A stretch of 64,000 nt of DNA from Pelagibacterales bacterium MED-G40 (GTDB lineage Bacteria; Pseudomonadota; Alphaproteobacteria; Pelagibacterales; Pelagibacteraceae): contig NTJN01000003.1 of the NCBI GenBank assembly GCA_002457515.1, positions 62,001 through 126,000 on the forward strand, given 5' to 3'. The notes below the pieces were generated by a model, which did not search any database, was not told the origin of the DNA, and saw only the letters and a program-made list of their open reading frames with translations. Positions 21,586 through 30,254 of the stretch are shown here, piece after piece (the stretch's first letter is position 1; each line of letters begins with the position of its first letter). The position numbers and the translations under genes were made by a program.

Positions 21586-23367
21586 ATGAAATATCCTAAA
21601 GAATACCTCGAAGAAATAAAATTAAGACTTAAAGTTTCCCAAGTTGTTGGCAAAACCGTTCAACTTAAAAAGAGAGGTAAAGAGTTTGTTGGACTTTCTC
21701 CTTTTAAAAATGAAAAGACACCCTCATTTACTGTTAGCGATGAAAAAGGTTTTTATCACTGTTTTAGTTCTGGAGAACATGGAAATATTTTTGATTTTTT
21801 AATGAAAACTAAATCTGTAGGATTCGGAGAGGCAGTTAAAACTTTAGCATCTGAAGCCGGTATGGAACCTTTCAGGTTTTCAAAATTTGATGAAAAAAAA
21901 GAAAAGAGATACCAAATTTATAAAAATATTTATAACGATTATGTAAATTTTTTCCATGATCAATTATTTCTTAACGAAAGTGTAGAGGCTCAAAAATATT
22001 TAGAGGATAGAAAAATTAGTAAGTCAACATTAAAAAATTTTAAAATTGGATTTGTTCCAAGACAAAATAATTTTTATAATAATTTGCTAAAGAAATATTC
22101 TTCAGAAGATATCGAACTAACGAAAATTTATTACAAGAATGACAAATCAGGCAAGTTTATAGATAGATTCAACTCAAGAATAATTTTTCCTATAAATAAT
22201 TTAAATGGAGACCCAATAGCTATTGGAGGAAGAATAATTAAAAAAGAACTTAAGTTAGCAAAATATATTAATTCACCTGAAACAGAGTTCTATAAAAAAG
22301 GTAGAGTTCTTTTCAACTTAGACAAAGTTAAGTCTTTAAGATCAGAAACCAAACAAGTTTTGATAGTAGAGGGATACATGGATGTTTTAAGTTTAAATTC
22401 TTCTGGGTTTAGAAGTGTCATTTCCAATTCTGGAATTGCGTTAACAGAAAATCAAATAAGTTTAATTTGGAAATTTTTTTCAGACCCTATCATTTGTTTA
22501 GATGGCGATGATAGTGGCCAACGGGCTGCACTTAGAATAGCTGAAAGATTAATTACATTAATTAATGAAGATAATAAAATTTATTTTTCAATTTTACCTA
22601 AAGGACAAGATCCTGATGATTTTGTAAAAAAAAATGGTAAAGAAAGTTTTTTATCGTTTTTGGATTCAAAAAAAATAATTCAGAATTATATTTGGGAAAT
22701 GTATTCAAGTGAAATTAAAAAAAATGATCCTTACGCAATATCAAAATTTGAAAAAAAAATTAAAAGTCTATGTTATACTATAAAAGACGAGGTACTTAAA
22801 AAGTACATTCTAGAGGAATTTTTGGAAAAGATTAGAAATTTAACACCTATTCAAAGTAATAGAAAAAACTTTAATAGATTTAAAAATAAAAACTTTAGCG
22901 TATTACAGGAGACAAGGAATCTTCACAAACAATCAGACAGCTTAACAAAAGAACAATTAAAAGAATTCTCTATACTTTTTATCATGGTTAATTACAGCTT
23001 AACTGCTCAATATCATATTGAAGAACTTTCAGAGTTGAAGTTTTCATCAGAAGAAAGTGAGAATTTAAAAAATGAAATAATTAAAAAATTTTCTGAGAAT
23101 TTAGATCCTGCAGAAACTAAGTCTATTATTAAAAATAATTTTAAAGATCAGATTGACCTCATAGAAAAAAATTCAAATATTAAAAATATAATATTTAAAA
23201 AAAGTGAAAAAGAGAGGGGAAATTTATTGAAGGAGCTTATAGAAGAATTAAAAGAAATTATTCATCTAAAAAAGATTGAATATTTGGAAAGTAAAGTAGC
23301 TAAAAATTTGGACGAAGGTTTGTATTCTGAGCTTATTAAGCTCAAAAGCCAGTTAAATAGGGATTAA
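21586..23367 (+). CDS. dnaG: DNA primase DnaG with degenerate zinc-binding domain
   Basis: A 593-residue primase that makes RNA primers at the replication fork. The N-terminal CHC2-type domain is recognisable (VGLSPFKNEKTPSFTV, GFYHCFSSGEHGNIFDF). Three of the four zinc ligands are replaced: Ser38, Lys41 and Ser62 stand where E. coli has Cys40, His43 and Cys64; only Cys59 remains. The Toprim catalytic core is intact (IVEGYMDVLSL, CLDGDDSGQRAA, KGQDPDDFVKK). The C-terminal helicase-interaction region is lysine-rich and diverged. ATG at 21586 follows the yqeY stop by 2 bp; a TTG at 21580 is the alternative start. rpoD follows, the classic yqeY-dnaG-rpoD order. Confidence 0.95.
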   Translation: MKYPKEYLEEIKLRLKVSQVVGKTVQLKKRGKEFVGLSPFKNEKTPSFTVSDEKGFYHCFSSGEHGNIFDFLMKTKSVGFGEAVKTLASEAGMEPFRFSKFDEKKEKRYQIYKNIYNDYVNFFHDQLFLNESVEAQKYLEDRKISKSTLKNFKIGFVPRQNNFYNNLLKKYSSEDIELTKIYYKNDKSGKFIDRFNSRIIFPINNLNGDPIAIGGRIIKKELKLAKYINSPETEFYKKGRVLFNLDKVKSLRSETKQVLIVEGYMDVLSLNSSGFRSVISNSGIALTENQISLIWKFFSDPIICLDGDDSGQRAALRIAERLITLINEDNKIYFSILPKGQDPDDFVKKNGKESFLSFLDSKKIIQNYIWEMYSSEIKKNDPYAISKFEKKIKSLCYTIKDEVLKKYILEEFLEKIRNLTPIQSNRKNFNRFKNKNFSVLQETRNLHKQSDSLTKEQLKEFSILFIMVNYSLTAQYHIEELSELKFSSEESENLKNEIIKKFSENLDPAETKSIIKNNFKDQIDLIEKNSNIKNIIFKKSEKERGNLLKELIEELKEIIHLKKIEYLESKVAKNLDEGLYSELIKLKSQLNRD

Positions 23368-23436
23368 ATATAGATAGATTTTTAGAAAATTCTTACTATA
23401 TATATTTAACGGTATCTTAAATTATTTGAAGTTTAA

Positions 23437-25293
23437 ATGGCTGAAAAACTAATTACAAAATCATTTGAAAGACTTCTTGATAAAGGAATCAATAGAGGTT
23501 TTATAACTTACGAAGAGTTAGGCAAGTCGCTTGGAAAAAGAGGCGGTTCTGTTGAAAATACTGAAAAGGCATTTGTTATCATAGCAGATAAAAGCGTCAC
23601 TCTTGTTGAAAAAAAATCTCAATTTCAAAGCAATAAAAAAAAGGAAGCTACCAATACTTCAGAAGATAAATCATCGGATAAAAGTGATGATCCTATTAGA
23701 ATGTATTTGAGAGAGATGGGTGGTGTAGAGCTACTTTCTCGAGAAGGTGAAATCGCCATAGCAAAAAGAATAGAGGCTGGGAAAGATGTTATGATAAACG
23801 CTTTAACACAAAGTCCTTTAATTGCAAAAAAAATCTATGAATGGAAAGAAAAATTAGAAAATAACGAACTTTTAGTAAGAGATATTATCGATATAGACTC
23901 TACATATGAAGATTTTGAAGAGTCTGAAAATGCAAATGAAGAAAAATCATCAAAGGAAGAAAAATCAAAGAAAAATAATGAGCAGGATGAAAAAAAGACC
24001 GAAGAGGCAAGTACTGAAGATGATGAATTTAATGTATCTCTGGCGAAGATGGAAGAAGAAATAAAGCCTAAAATTGTAAATATTATTGATACTCTTAGTA
24101 AAAATTATTCAAAACTTCAAAAATATCAGAGAGAGAAATTAAATTGTCTACTAGCTTCTAAAGATCTTTCAGTTTCTAAAAATAAAAACTTTAAAAGAAT
24201 ACAGTCAGTTTTAGTAGAAAATTTTAAAAGCTTACAGTTAGCTCCATATATTGTTGAGGAATTAGTACAATCTCATTACAAAGAAAATAAAAGAATAGTC
24301 TCTTTAGAAGGAGTTTTATTAAGATTAGCAGTAGATAATAAAATTAGTAGAGAAGAATTTTTAAAATATTATATAGGAAATGAAATAAACCCTAAATTTG
24401 AAAGTTTTTTAGCAGAAAATTCAACCTGGAAAGCTTTTTTTAAAAAATTTAAAAAAGATTTTAAAGAAATAAGAGATAGGTTAGTTGAGTTTAGTGAAAA
24501 AATTGGGCTATCAGTTGGTGAGTTTAAAAGATTAGTAAGCAGAATCCAAAAAGGAGAAAGAGAATCTCGCATCGCTAAAAAAGAAATGGTGGAAGCTAAT
24601 TTACGATTAGTAATTTCTATAGCAAAAAAATATACTAATAGGGGTCTTCAGTTTCTAGATTTAATTCAGGAGGGAAACATTGGATTAATGAAAGCCGTAG
24701 ATAAATTTGAATATCGTCGTGGTTATAAATTCAGTACATATGCGACGTGGTGGATTCGGCAAGCTATTACTAGATCTATAGCTGACCAAGCAAGAACAAT
24801 TAGGATACCTGTCCACATGATAGAAACAATAAATAAAATAGTTAGAACTCAAAGACAAATAATGAGTGAATTTGGAAGAGAACCAACTCCAGAAGAACTA
24901 GCTAAAAAATTAGCAATGCCTTTAGAAAAAGTTCGTAAAGTCTTAAAAATTGCTAAAGAGCCTGTTTCATTAGAAACTCCTGTAGGAGACGAAGAAGATA
25001 GTAGTTTGGGTGATTTTATTGAAGATAAAAATGCTTTACAGCCTTTGGACACTGCAATTCAATCAAATCTTAGTGAGTCTACAACTAAAATATTAGCTTC
25101 ATTAACACCTAGAGAAGAGAGAGTTTTAAGAATGAGATTTGGAATAGGTATGAATACAGACCATACTTTAGAAGAAGTTGGACTTCAGTTTTCAGTTACC
25201 AGAGAGAGAATAAGACAAATAGAGGCTAAAGCTTTAAGAAAACTTAAACACCCGAGTCGTTCTAAACAATTAAAAAGCTTCCTAGAGAAATAA
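23437..25293 (+). CDS. rpoD: RNA polymerase primary sigma factor RpoD (sigma70)
   Basis: A 618-residue housekeeping sigma factor. Region 1.1 is at the N-terminus ([19 protein letters not shown]), region 1.2 includes [20 protein letters not shown], and an acidic, low-complexity spacer runs around residues 165-200. Regions 2.1-2.4 ([40 protein letters not shown]), 3 ([13 protein letters not shown]) and 4 ([35 protein letters not shown]) are all present. It recognises -35/-10 promoters of the kind seen ahead of the tRNA, rnpB and mraZ in this window. It is the last core gene before the accessory island. Confidence 0.97.
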   Translation: MAEKLITKSFERLLDKGINRGFITYEELGKSLGKRGGSVENTEKAFVIIADKSVTLVEKKSQFQSNKKKEATNTSEDKSSDKSDDPIRMYLREMGGVELLSREGEIAIAKRIEAGKDVMINALTQSPLIAKKIYEWKEKLENNELLVRDIIDIDSTYEDFEESENANEEKSSKEEKSKKNNEQDEKKTEEASTEDDEFNVSLAKMEEEIKPKIVNIIDTLSKNYSKLQKYQREKLNCLLASKDLSVSKNKNFKRIQSVLVENFKSLQLAPYIVEELVQSHYKENKRIVSLEGVLLRLAVDNKISREEFLKYYIGNEINPKFESFLAENSTWKAFFKKFKKDFKEIRDRLVEFSEKIGLSVGEFKRLVSRIQKGERESRIAKKEMVEANLRLVISIAKKYTNRGLQFLDLIQEGNIGLMKAVDKFEYRRGYKFSTYATWWIRQAITRSIADQARTIRIPVHMIETINKIVRTQRQIMSEFGREPTPEELAKKLAMPLEKVRKVLKIAKEPVSLETPVGDEEDSSLGDFIEDKNALQPLDTAIQSNLSESTTKILASLTPREERVLRMRFGIGMNTDHTLEEVGLQFSVTRERIRQIEAKALRKLKHPSRSKQLKSFLEK

Positions 25294-25327
25294 ATTATAC
25301 TGTTATAAAAGATTAAATATTTTTTAA

Positions 25328-25356
25328 TTGAAAAAATAATTAAAATTTGATAATAT
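25328..25356 (+). promoter_or_regulatory. Sigma70-type promoter for the leader RNA/island operon
   Basis: TTGAAA (25328-25333), 17-bp spacer, TAATAT (25351-25356). Transcription would begin around 25362-25364, leaving about 270 nt before the first ATG at 25631. The spacing is ideal and the hexamers are one or two changes from consensus. Confidence 0.6.
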
Positions 25357-25362
25357 GTTTTT

Positions 25363-25600
25363 AGGTAAGGTTTAAATGTTGTTGAAGGCAAGATATATAC
25401 ATGAACCTTACTGACCAGTGTATATTTCCTGCCTTCAGTAGTGCATTGCCGACCTTTTAAGAGATAGAACTAATTGTTTTATCTTAACTTAATTGGAATA
25501 GATGTACGCAATCTATAAATCTTTTTGCCTAAAACTAACAACTAAGAACGAAAGTTCTAAGGGGTAAAATATATGGTCAGTAAAATAGACAGATTTATCT
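25363..25600 (+). ncRNA. Candidate structured RNA or long structured 5' leader with a pseudoknot
   Basis: This stretch after rpoD has no convincing ORF but strong base-pairing potential. A hairpin pairs 25384-25390 (GAAGGCA) with 25430-25436 (TGCCTTC) and 25393-25400 with 25418-25425 (8 bp, one G-U). Its loop carries AACCTTAC (25404-25411), perfectly complementary to GTAAGGTT (25365-25372), which would form a pseudoknot. Further hairpins lie at 25461-25485 (9-bp stem), 25498-25516 (6-bp stem, ATAGAT/ATCTAT) and 25545-25558 (AGAAC-GAAA-GTTCT tetraloop). GGTCAGTAA at 25575-25583 can also pair with the loop (25408-25416), so two folds may compete. It matches no RNA family I can name; it could be an sRNA, a cis-regulatory leader or both. 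Confidence 0.5.
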
Positions 25601-25630
25601 TTTTTGAGCTTAACGTTCAGAAAGGTAAAT

Positions 25631-25900
25631 ATGAAGATCAAAAAATTAAGAAAAATAAAATCGCTCACAGATCACGAAAAGCTTATTAATTTAATAGCAG
25701 TTCAGGGCGAGAAAGACGTTGGTGAGTTGCTCAGTTCAATAGATAGAGTCTTTATTGAATTATTTAATCTTAAAGAGTCCGAACTTCCCTGGTTAAACAC
25801 TAATACTGACAAAGAGTGGGACGATTTCATGAGAAAATCACGCCTAGCTTTTTATCGTATTTATTTTGAATTAATTCAAAAAGGAAGGGTTCTTCATTAA
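25631..25900 (+). CDS. Hypothetical protein (89 residues)
   Basis: I do not recognise this family. From ATG at 25631, preceded by AAAGG at 25621-25625 with a 5-nt gap, it encodes 89 residues: a basic start (MKIKKLRKIKSL) then a helical, mixed-charge body (LINLIAVQGEKDVGELLSSI, ELPWLNTNTDKEWDDF, RLAFYRIYFELIQKG). No membrane segment or signal peptide is seen. The frame extends to a TTG at 25604 but the Shine-Dalgarno favours the ATG. Its stop overlaps the next ATG (TAATG), placing it first in a tightly packed plus-strand gene string. Confidence 0.6.
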   Translation: MKIKKLRKIKSLTDHEKLINLIAVQGEKDVGELLSSIDRVFIELFNLKESELPWLNTNTDKEWDDFMRKSRLAFYRIYFELIQKGRVLH

Positions 25901-26061
25901 TGGATAAAATAACAGAAATTAGAATAGAAGAGATTTTCGATGAAGAAAATGATCAACACTATTATTGGATTTACTATTATAAAAATGATGAAGCAAAAAT
26001 CATAGGTAAATCCTCAGTTAAACCACAATGCTACAAACAAATTGCGAGGTACATTAAATGA
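25900..26061 (+). CDS. Hypothetical small protein (53 residues)
   Basis: A short gene filling the gap between two other small genes. ATG at 25900 overlaps the previous stop by one base, and its TGA (26059-26061) overlaps the next ATG (26058) in an ATGA junction. The product starts MDKITEIRIEEIFDEEND, has an aromatic patch (HYYWIYYYKNDEAK), and ends KPQCYKQIARYIK. The fold is unknown; alternating charged and aromatic residues suggest a small beta-sheet. The exact stop/start overlaps on both sides are the main argument that it is translated. Confidence 0.55.
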   Translation: MDKITEIRIEEIFDEENDQHYYWIYYYKNDEAKIIGKSSVKPQCYKQIARYIK

Positions 26062-26330
26062 AAAACTATTTTAAAAATAAAATGAGAGATCGACTAACTT
26101 ACTGCCATGAGTGGAAGAATTCGGTAGATATTTATTTGGCTAATCAAGAAATAACTAAAAAAGCTGATGAAGAATACTATAAATCAAAGCCTTTACTTAA
26201 GTTGATTTTAAATATCTACTTTATACCCTATAATATACTTAGATTTTTTTTATATTTAAGAATGATTCATGAATACAAAAAAAATCAAGTTGAAATAAAA
26301 ATTCTTAATAGAGAAATTGGTGAAAAATAA
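26058..26330 (+). CDS. Hypothetical protein with one membrane-like hydrophobic segment
   Basis: This 90-residue protein is of unknown family. The N-terminal half is charged (KNYFKNKMRDRLTYCHEWKN); residues 45-68 are hydrophobic and aromatic (LLKLILNIYFIPYNILRFFL), enough for one membrane segment or an amphipathic membrane anchor, followed by a charged helical tail. It overlaps the 53-residue gene by 4 bp and the following nuclease gene by 11-14 bp, so it belongs to the same translational chain. No function can be assigned. Confidence 0.55.
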   Translation: MKNYFKNKMRDRLTYCHEWKNSVDIYLANQEITKKADEEYYKSKPLLKLILNIYFIPYNILRFFLYLRMIHEYKKNQVEIKILNREIGEK

Positions 26331-27834
26331 AAATTATAGCTTAACAAAAAGTAGTATTATAAGTGGTGACCAGTGTGAAAAAAAACTTTGGTTTGATATT
26401 AATGAACCCAAAAAATTTGAACAAAAAGCTAATTTTTTAAGAGGTTATCGCTTCGAAGATGAGGTCAGAAAAATTTATGCTAAAGATCAAAAAGTTTTAG
26501 ATTTATCGCCCAAAAAAGAAAAATGGATAAAACCTAAAGAAAGAACTGAACAAGCTATTAATTCTAAAGAAATAAATGTTATTTTTGAAGGTGTATTCAT
26601 TTTTTTAGATACTTATATAAGAACAGATATTTTAATTAGAAAAAATAAAGGATGGGAACTTTTAGAAATAAAGTCATCAGGAGAACAAAAAAATTATCAT
26701 ATAACAGATTTAGCAATTCAATCTTATATTCTTAAGAAGATGGGTATTAATTTAACTAGCGTTAAATTAATTCATATTAATAAAAATTTTATTTTTAAAA
26801 CTGAAGGAGATTATAAAGATTTACCTGTAGAGGTTGATGTTACTAGTAAAGTTGTTGAAAAAGAAAAAGAAATACCAGGTCTAATTAAAAAATTATTACC
26901 TATAACCAAAAAATCACCCTGTCCTAATATAAAAATGGGAGATCATTGCAAAAAACCTTTTGATTGTGATTATATAGATAAATGTAAACCTAAATCAAAT
27001 ATAATTTCTTATGAAATTTTGCCTGGAAGAATAAAAGGCACAAAACTAGAAAAACACTGTAAAGCAAATGGAATTAAAAAATTAGAAGATGTGCCTGCAG
27101 AACTATTAAACGAGAATCGAAAAATTATTCAAGACTGTCATAAAAAAAACATAACTTGGTTTGGTCCAAATCTAAACAACATCATTAAAGATTTAAGTTG
27201 GCCAATTTATTTTATGGACTTCGAAACAGTAATGCAGGGAGTTCCCAAAATAAAGGGAACAAAACCTTACATCCCTTTGCCTTTTCAGTGGTCGGTGCAC
27301 AAATGGTCATCCTTGGACAAAAAAATCAAGTTAAATGATGCAAATTCATTTTTAGATTTTTTGGATCAAAATATAGAAAGAAAATTTGCTGAAAGTCTCT
27401 TAAATGAACTAGGTGATGAAGGATCTATATTTATTCATTCTCCTTACGAAAAGAAAGTTTTAGATAGGTTAAAGAAAAAAGATAGCTGTAAAGATTTAGT
27501 AAATAAAATTGATAAATTAGACGCAAGAATATTGGATACTTTAGAAATTGTTAGAAAAGAATTTTATGATCCAAACATGAATGGTCAATATAAAATAAAA
27601 GTAATTAATAAAGTTATACCAAATAGCGATATTAATTATGAAAAGAAAGATAATATAGTAAGCGGTGAAGATGCTGAATTAGCTTGGTTTATTTACACAG
27701 ATCCTAAAACTCCTAAAGAAGAGAAAAAAAAACAAAAAAAACTTTTAATAGATTACTGCTCCAAAGATACATTTGCTGTATATTATTTGGTAAAATATTT
27801 AATGGAAAAGTCAAAAAAAAATAAAAAAAAATAA
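26320..27834 (+). CDS. DUF2779-type protein: Cas4/RecB-like nuclease plus DEDD-type exonuclease-like domain
   Basis: About 504 residues. The N-terminal part (LTKSSIISGDQCEKKLWFDI, then GWELLEIKSSGE) resembles the PD-(D/E)xK core of Cas4/RecB-like nucleases. A Cys cluster follows (CPNIKMGDHCKK, FDCDYIDKC) of the kind that binds an Fe-S cluster or zinc. The C-terminal part has YFMDFETVMQGVP, PFQWSVHKW and DYCSKDTFAVYYLVKYL, the DFE...YC-x-D pattern of DnaQ-like 3'-5' exonucleases. This arrangement is that of DUF2779 proteins, whose function is not established. GTG at 26320 is taken as start (TTG at 26317 is adjacent). It precedes the DUF2130-type gene by 10 bp. Confidence 0.75.
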   Translation: MKNKNYSLTKSSIISGDQCEKKLWFDINEPKKFEQKANFLRGYRFEDEVRKIYAKDQKVLDLSPKKEKWIKPKERTEQAINSKEINVIFEGVFIFLDTYIRTDILIRKNKGWELLEIKSSGEQKNYHITDLAIQSYILKKMGINLTSVKLIHINKNFIFKTEGDYKDLPVEVDVTSKVVEKEKEIPGLIKKLLPITKKSPCPNIKMGDHCKKPFDCDYIDKCKPKSNIISYEILPGRIKGTKLEKHCKANGIKKLEDVPAELLNENRKIIQDCHKKNITWFGPNLNNIIKDLSWPIYFMDFETVMQGVPKIKGTKPYIPLPFQWSVHKWSSLDKKIKLNDANSFLDFLDQNIERKFAESLLNELGDEGSIFIHSPYEKKVLDRLKKKDSCKDLVNKIDKLDARILDTLEIVRKEFYDPNMNGQYKIKVINKVIPNSDINYEKKDNIVSGEDAELAWFIYTDPKTPKEEKKKQKKLLIDYCSKDTFAVYYLVKYLMEKSKKNKKK

Positions 27835-27844
27835 GGAAAATTAA

Positions 27845-28918
27845 ATGACTCCAAAAATAACCTGTCCTTACTGCAATAAAGAGTTTCAAATGGAAGAAGG
27901 TCTTTCTATTCATTTAAAAAAAATTGAGGAAAAAAAAACTCAAGAAATTGAAAAAAAGCAAGAAGAGAAGATAAAATCTTTAGAAACTTCTAACAGAGAG
28001 AACCAAGACAAACTAAAATCCTTAGAAGATGCTAATAAGGAAAAAGATGAAAAACTAAAATCATCAAATGAACAAAAAGAAAAAGAATTAAAAGCTTTTG
28101 ATAAACAAAATAAAGAGCACTACAAAAGTCTTTTTGATGAAAGATTTAAAAGTGAATTAGAAAACCGAGATCAGCAAAATTCTGAAAAAGAAAAATTATG
28201 GAAATTAAAAGAAGAAAGATTGATTTTAACAATTGAGGATCTTACAAAAAAAGCAAAACAAGGGACCACCGTTGACCAAGGATCCTCTTCAGAGATGCAG
28301 TTAGGAGAATATTTAAAGGATTTATTTAAAGATAAAAAAGACAAAATTAATGAGTATGAAAAAGGTGTAGCTGGTGGGGATTGGTTACAAGAAGTTGTTG
28401 AGAATGATTTTACAATTGCAAAAATATTATATGAAAGAAAAAATACTAAAGCATGGAGCAATGGTTGGATAAAAAAACTACAAGATGATATGAAAGACTC
28501 TAAGTCAGATGTGGGTATCATTTTCACAAAATCGCTGCCAAAAGAATTTCCTAAAAACAAATTGTGGGATCACAAAGGAAATATTTTTATATGTAAATAT
28601 AATTTCATAGCACTTAATGCTTTAGCCTCTATGCAGAGATGGAATTTGGCAGAAAAAAATAAACAAGATGAATTTGGTACTAGTAATGTCATATCTGCTA
28701 CTAAATGGATTGAAAGCCCAATTATAACTAATATTTTAATGCAAAAAATAAATATATCTGAACAAAAAAATCAAAAATTTAAATTACTTAAAAAAAATTT
28801 AGAAGATGTAGAGAAGCTAGATGAAAGCTCAGATAATATTTTTAAAGAGTTGCTTGATGAAATAAATAAAATTGGAGTAGCAGCATTTATAGAAAAATGG
28901 AAAAAGAAAAAAAATTAA
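27845..28918 (+). CDS. DUF2130-type protein: zinc motif, coiled coil, nuclease-like domain
   Basis: A 357-residue protein in three parts. A short N-terminal zinc-binding motif (CPYCNKEF with a following His23) is followed by a highly charged coiled coil at about residues 25-115. The C-terminal domain has SSEMQLGEYLKDLFKDK, YEKGVAGGDWLQEV, ILYERKNTKAWSNGWIKKLQ and SDVGIIFTKSLP, as in DUF2130. The ExK within YERKNTK and the preceding acidic residues suggest a restriction-endonuclease-like PD-(D/E)xK site. Function is not established. It starts 10 bp after the DUF2779 gene; a 58-residue gene follows. Confidence 0.78.
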   Translation: MTPKITCPYCNKEFQMEEGLSIHLKKIEEKKTQEIEKKQEEKIKSLETSNRENQDKLKSLEDANKEKDEKLKSSNEQKEKELKAFDKQNKEHYKSLFDERFKSELENRDQQNSEKEKLWKLKEERLILTIEDLTKKAKQGTTVDQGSSSEMQLGEYLKDLFKDKKDKINEYEKGVAGGDWLQEVVENDFTIAKILYERKNTKAWSNGWIKKLQDDMKDSKSDVGIIFTKSLPKEFPKNKLWDHKGNIFICKYNFIALNALASMQRWNLAEKNKQDEFGTSNVISATKWIESPIITNILMQKINISEQKNQKFKLLKKNLEDVEKLDESSDNIFKELLDEINKIGVAAFIEKWKKKKN

Positions 28919-28925
28919 AAATAAT

Positions 28926-29102
28926 ATGGATAAAAAAGATAGAAATAAATGGACAAATAAATTTAGGGAAATGGGAAAGAAAAAAGGTTCCAGGCAAGAT
29001 TTTGTTAATCTTTACAAAGAAATGAAAAAAGAAAAAGATAATAAAAAAAATGATAGTTCTAAATCTGAAAATGATAAAAGCTGGAAAGATCTAATAGAAT
29101 AA
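28926..29102 (+). CDS. Hypothetical small basic protein (58 residues)
   Basis: A short ORF in the gap between the DUF2130-type gene and the M48 peptidase gene. ATG at 28926 lies 7 bp after the preceding stop, and TAA at 29100-29102 lies 17 bp before the next ATG. The product is rich in lysine, with MDKKDRNKWTNKFREMGKKK at the start, FVNLYKEMKKEKDNKK in the middle and KSWKDLIE at the end. The central part could be one amphipathic helix. No family is recognised; tight packing and same-strand context support it, but composition alone does not. Confidence 0.45.
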   Translation: MDKKDRNKWTNKFREMGKKKGSRQDFVNLYKEMKKEKDNKKNDSSKSENDKSWKDLIE

Positions 29103-29119
29103 AAAGTACTAAAATAAAA

Positions 29120-30250
29120 ATGAATTTTTTAGATAGATTTAGGTATACCTACGATGATTTGAATGAACTAGGAATTGTTCAAAATAATAAAAACGATACA
29201 AAAAATTTTAATAATCAAAACCTAAGAAACTTGCTATCAAGTTCAGTCAAAGTGAGTGAAAACTTATTTCCAAAGATTGCAAGTTCCATAGAAAAAGTTT
29301 TTAAAAGACTTGGTGTTAAAAATAACTTTAATTTCTTTATCACTGCAAATCATATTGAAACTCAAGCAGCTTGTGCAATGATGCCCCAAAGTTTAAATGC
29401 AGAAATAATTATTACCTCAAAAATGGTTGAGTTGTTAAATGCAGGTGAACTAGAGAGTGTTATTGCCCATGAGATTTCTCATTTTTATTATCAACACAGT
29501 CTTTATCCACCTATTCAAAAAGCAAGGACTAGAAATGAATATCTTAATTTTCTTAATTTAAGTAGGGCCGCAGAAATATCAGCTGATCGTGCTGGTTTAT
29601 TAGGCTCAGGGAGCATTGAAAATTCTCTTAGAGCAATGCTGAAGATATCTACAGGTCTTAGTGATGAGCATATATCTTTTAATTTTAGTTCTTATTTAGA
29701 TCAATTGAGAGAATTAAAAGAGTTACAAGGAAATAAAAACTTACTTTATGCTACTCATCCAACATTTCTTAATCGAATGCAGGCCTTGATATGGTTTTCA
29801 ATGAGCAATGAATACAACGAATTTTTTAAAACAGACAAGAAAGGTGTCTATGATTTGAAAGTGGTTGATAAGAAGATTGATGAAAGTATAAAAAAAGTAA
29901 CTGGAAATGAATTAGATAACTCTAATAAAGAAATAATTAATAAAGCTTTATTATGGGGCTCATTAAGTATTTATCTTGCAGATAAAAAATTTTCTAAAGA
30001 TGAACAAGAAAAATTCAAAAAGAGATTTGGAGAAAAAGCAGCGGTAAGTATAAAAAGTCTTTTGAATATATCAAAAATGTCTGTAGTAGAAAAAAGAATT
30101 GAAAATGCCTTTAACGAAGCCAAAATTTTGATGAAATCTGATAAAAAAAAAATAATATCTACCTTGAAAGAAATATTTGCAGAATCAGATAATCACAACA
30201 AGGATGCAAGTTCTATTTTAAAAAAATTAATCGATACGATTAAATTGTAG
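29120..30250 (+). CDS. Cytosolic M48-family metallopeptidase with TerB-like C-terminal segment
   Basis: A 376-residue zinc protease candidate. The zinc motif HEISH is at residues 117-121 inside ESVIAHEISHFYYQHS; the third ligand is Glu152 in the AAEISADRAGL block, as in M48 peptidases. Unlike HtpX, Oma1 or BepA there is no signal peptide and no obvious membrane segment, so it probably acts in the cytoplasm. The C-terminal hundred residues include IYLADKKFSKDEQEKFKKRF, similar to the acidic helical pattern of TerB/DjlA-type domains. It converges with the 879-residue PDZ/TerB/J-like gene (4 bp between stops). It may process substrates delivered by the neighbouring Hsp70; this is inference. Confidence 0.75.
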   Translation: MNFLDRFRYTYDDLNELGIVQNNKNDTKNFNNQNLRNLLSSSVKVSENLFPKIASSIEKVFKRLGVKNNFNFFITANHIETQAACAMMPQSLNAEIIITSKMVELLNAGELESVIAHEISHFYYQHSLYPPIQKARTRNEYLNFLNLSRAAEISADRAGLLGSGSIENSLRAMLKISTGLSDEHISFNFSSYLDQLRELKELQGNKNLLYATHPTFLNRMQALIWFSMSNEYNEFFKTDKKGVYDLKVVDKKIDESIKKVTGNELDNSNKEIINKALLWGSLSIYLADKKFSKDEQEKFKKRFGEKAAVSIKSLLNISKMSVVEKRIENAFNEAKILMKSDKKKIISTLKEIFAESDNHNKDASSILKKLIDTIKL

Positions 30251-30254
30251 TAAA

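Noticed and set aside
25185-25391. Minus-strand ORF spanning the end of rpoD and the following spacer
   Set aside because: Antisense to conserved sigma region 4 and to the promoter of the leader; no recognisable protein features.
25363-25600. Calling the pseudoknotted leader a SAM-II/SAM-V riboswitch or 6S RNA
   Set aside because: The downstream genes have no methionine or SAM link, I cannot match the conserved residues of those riboswitches, and the ends do not pair into the long irregular hairpin of 6S RNA. I left it unnamed.
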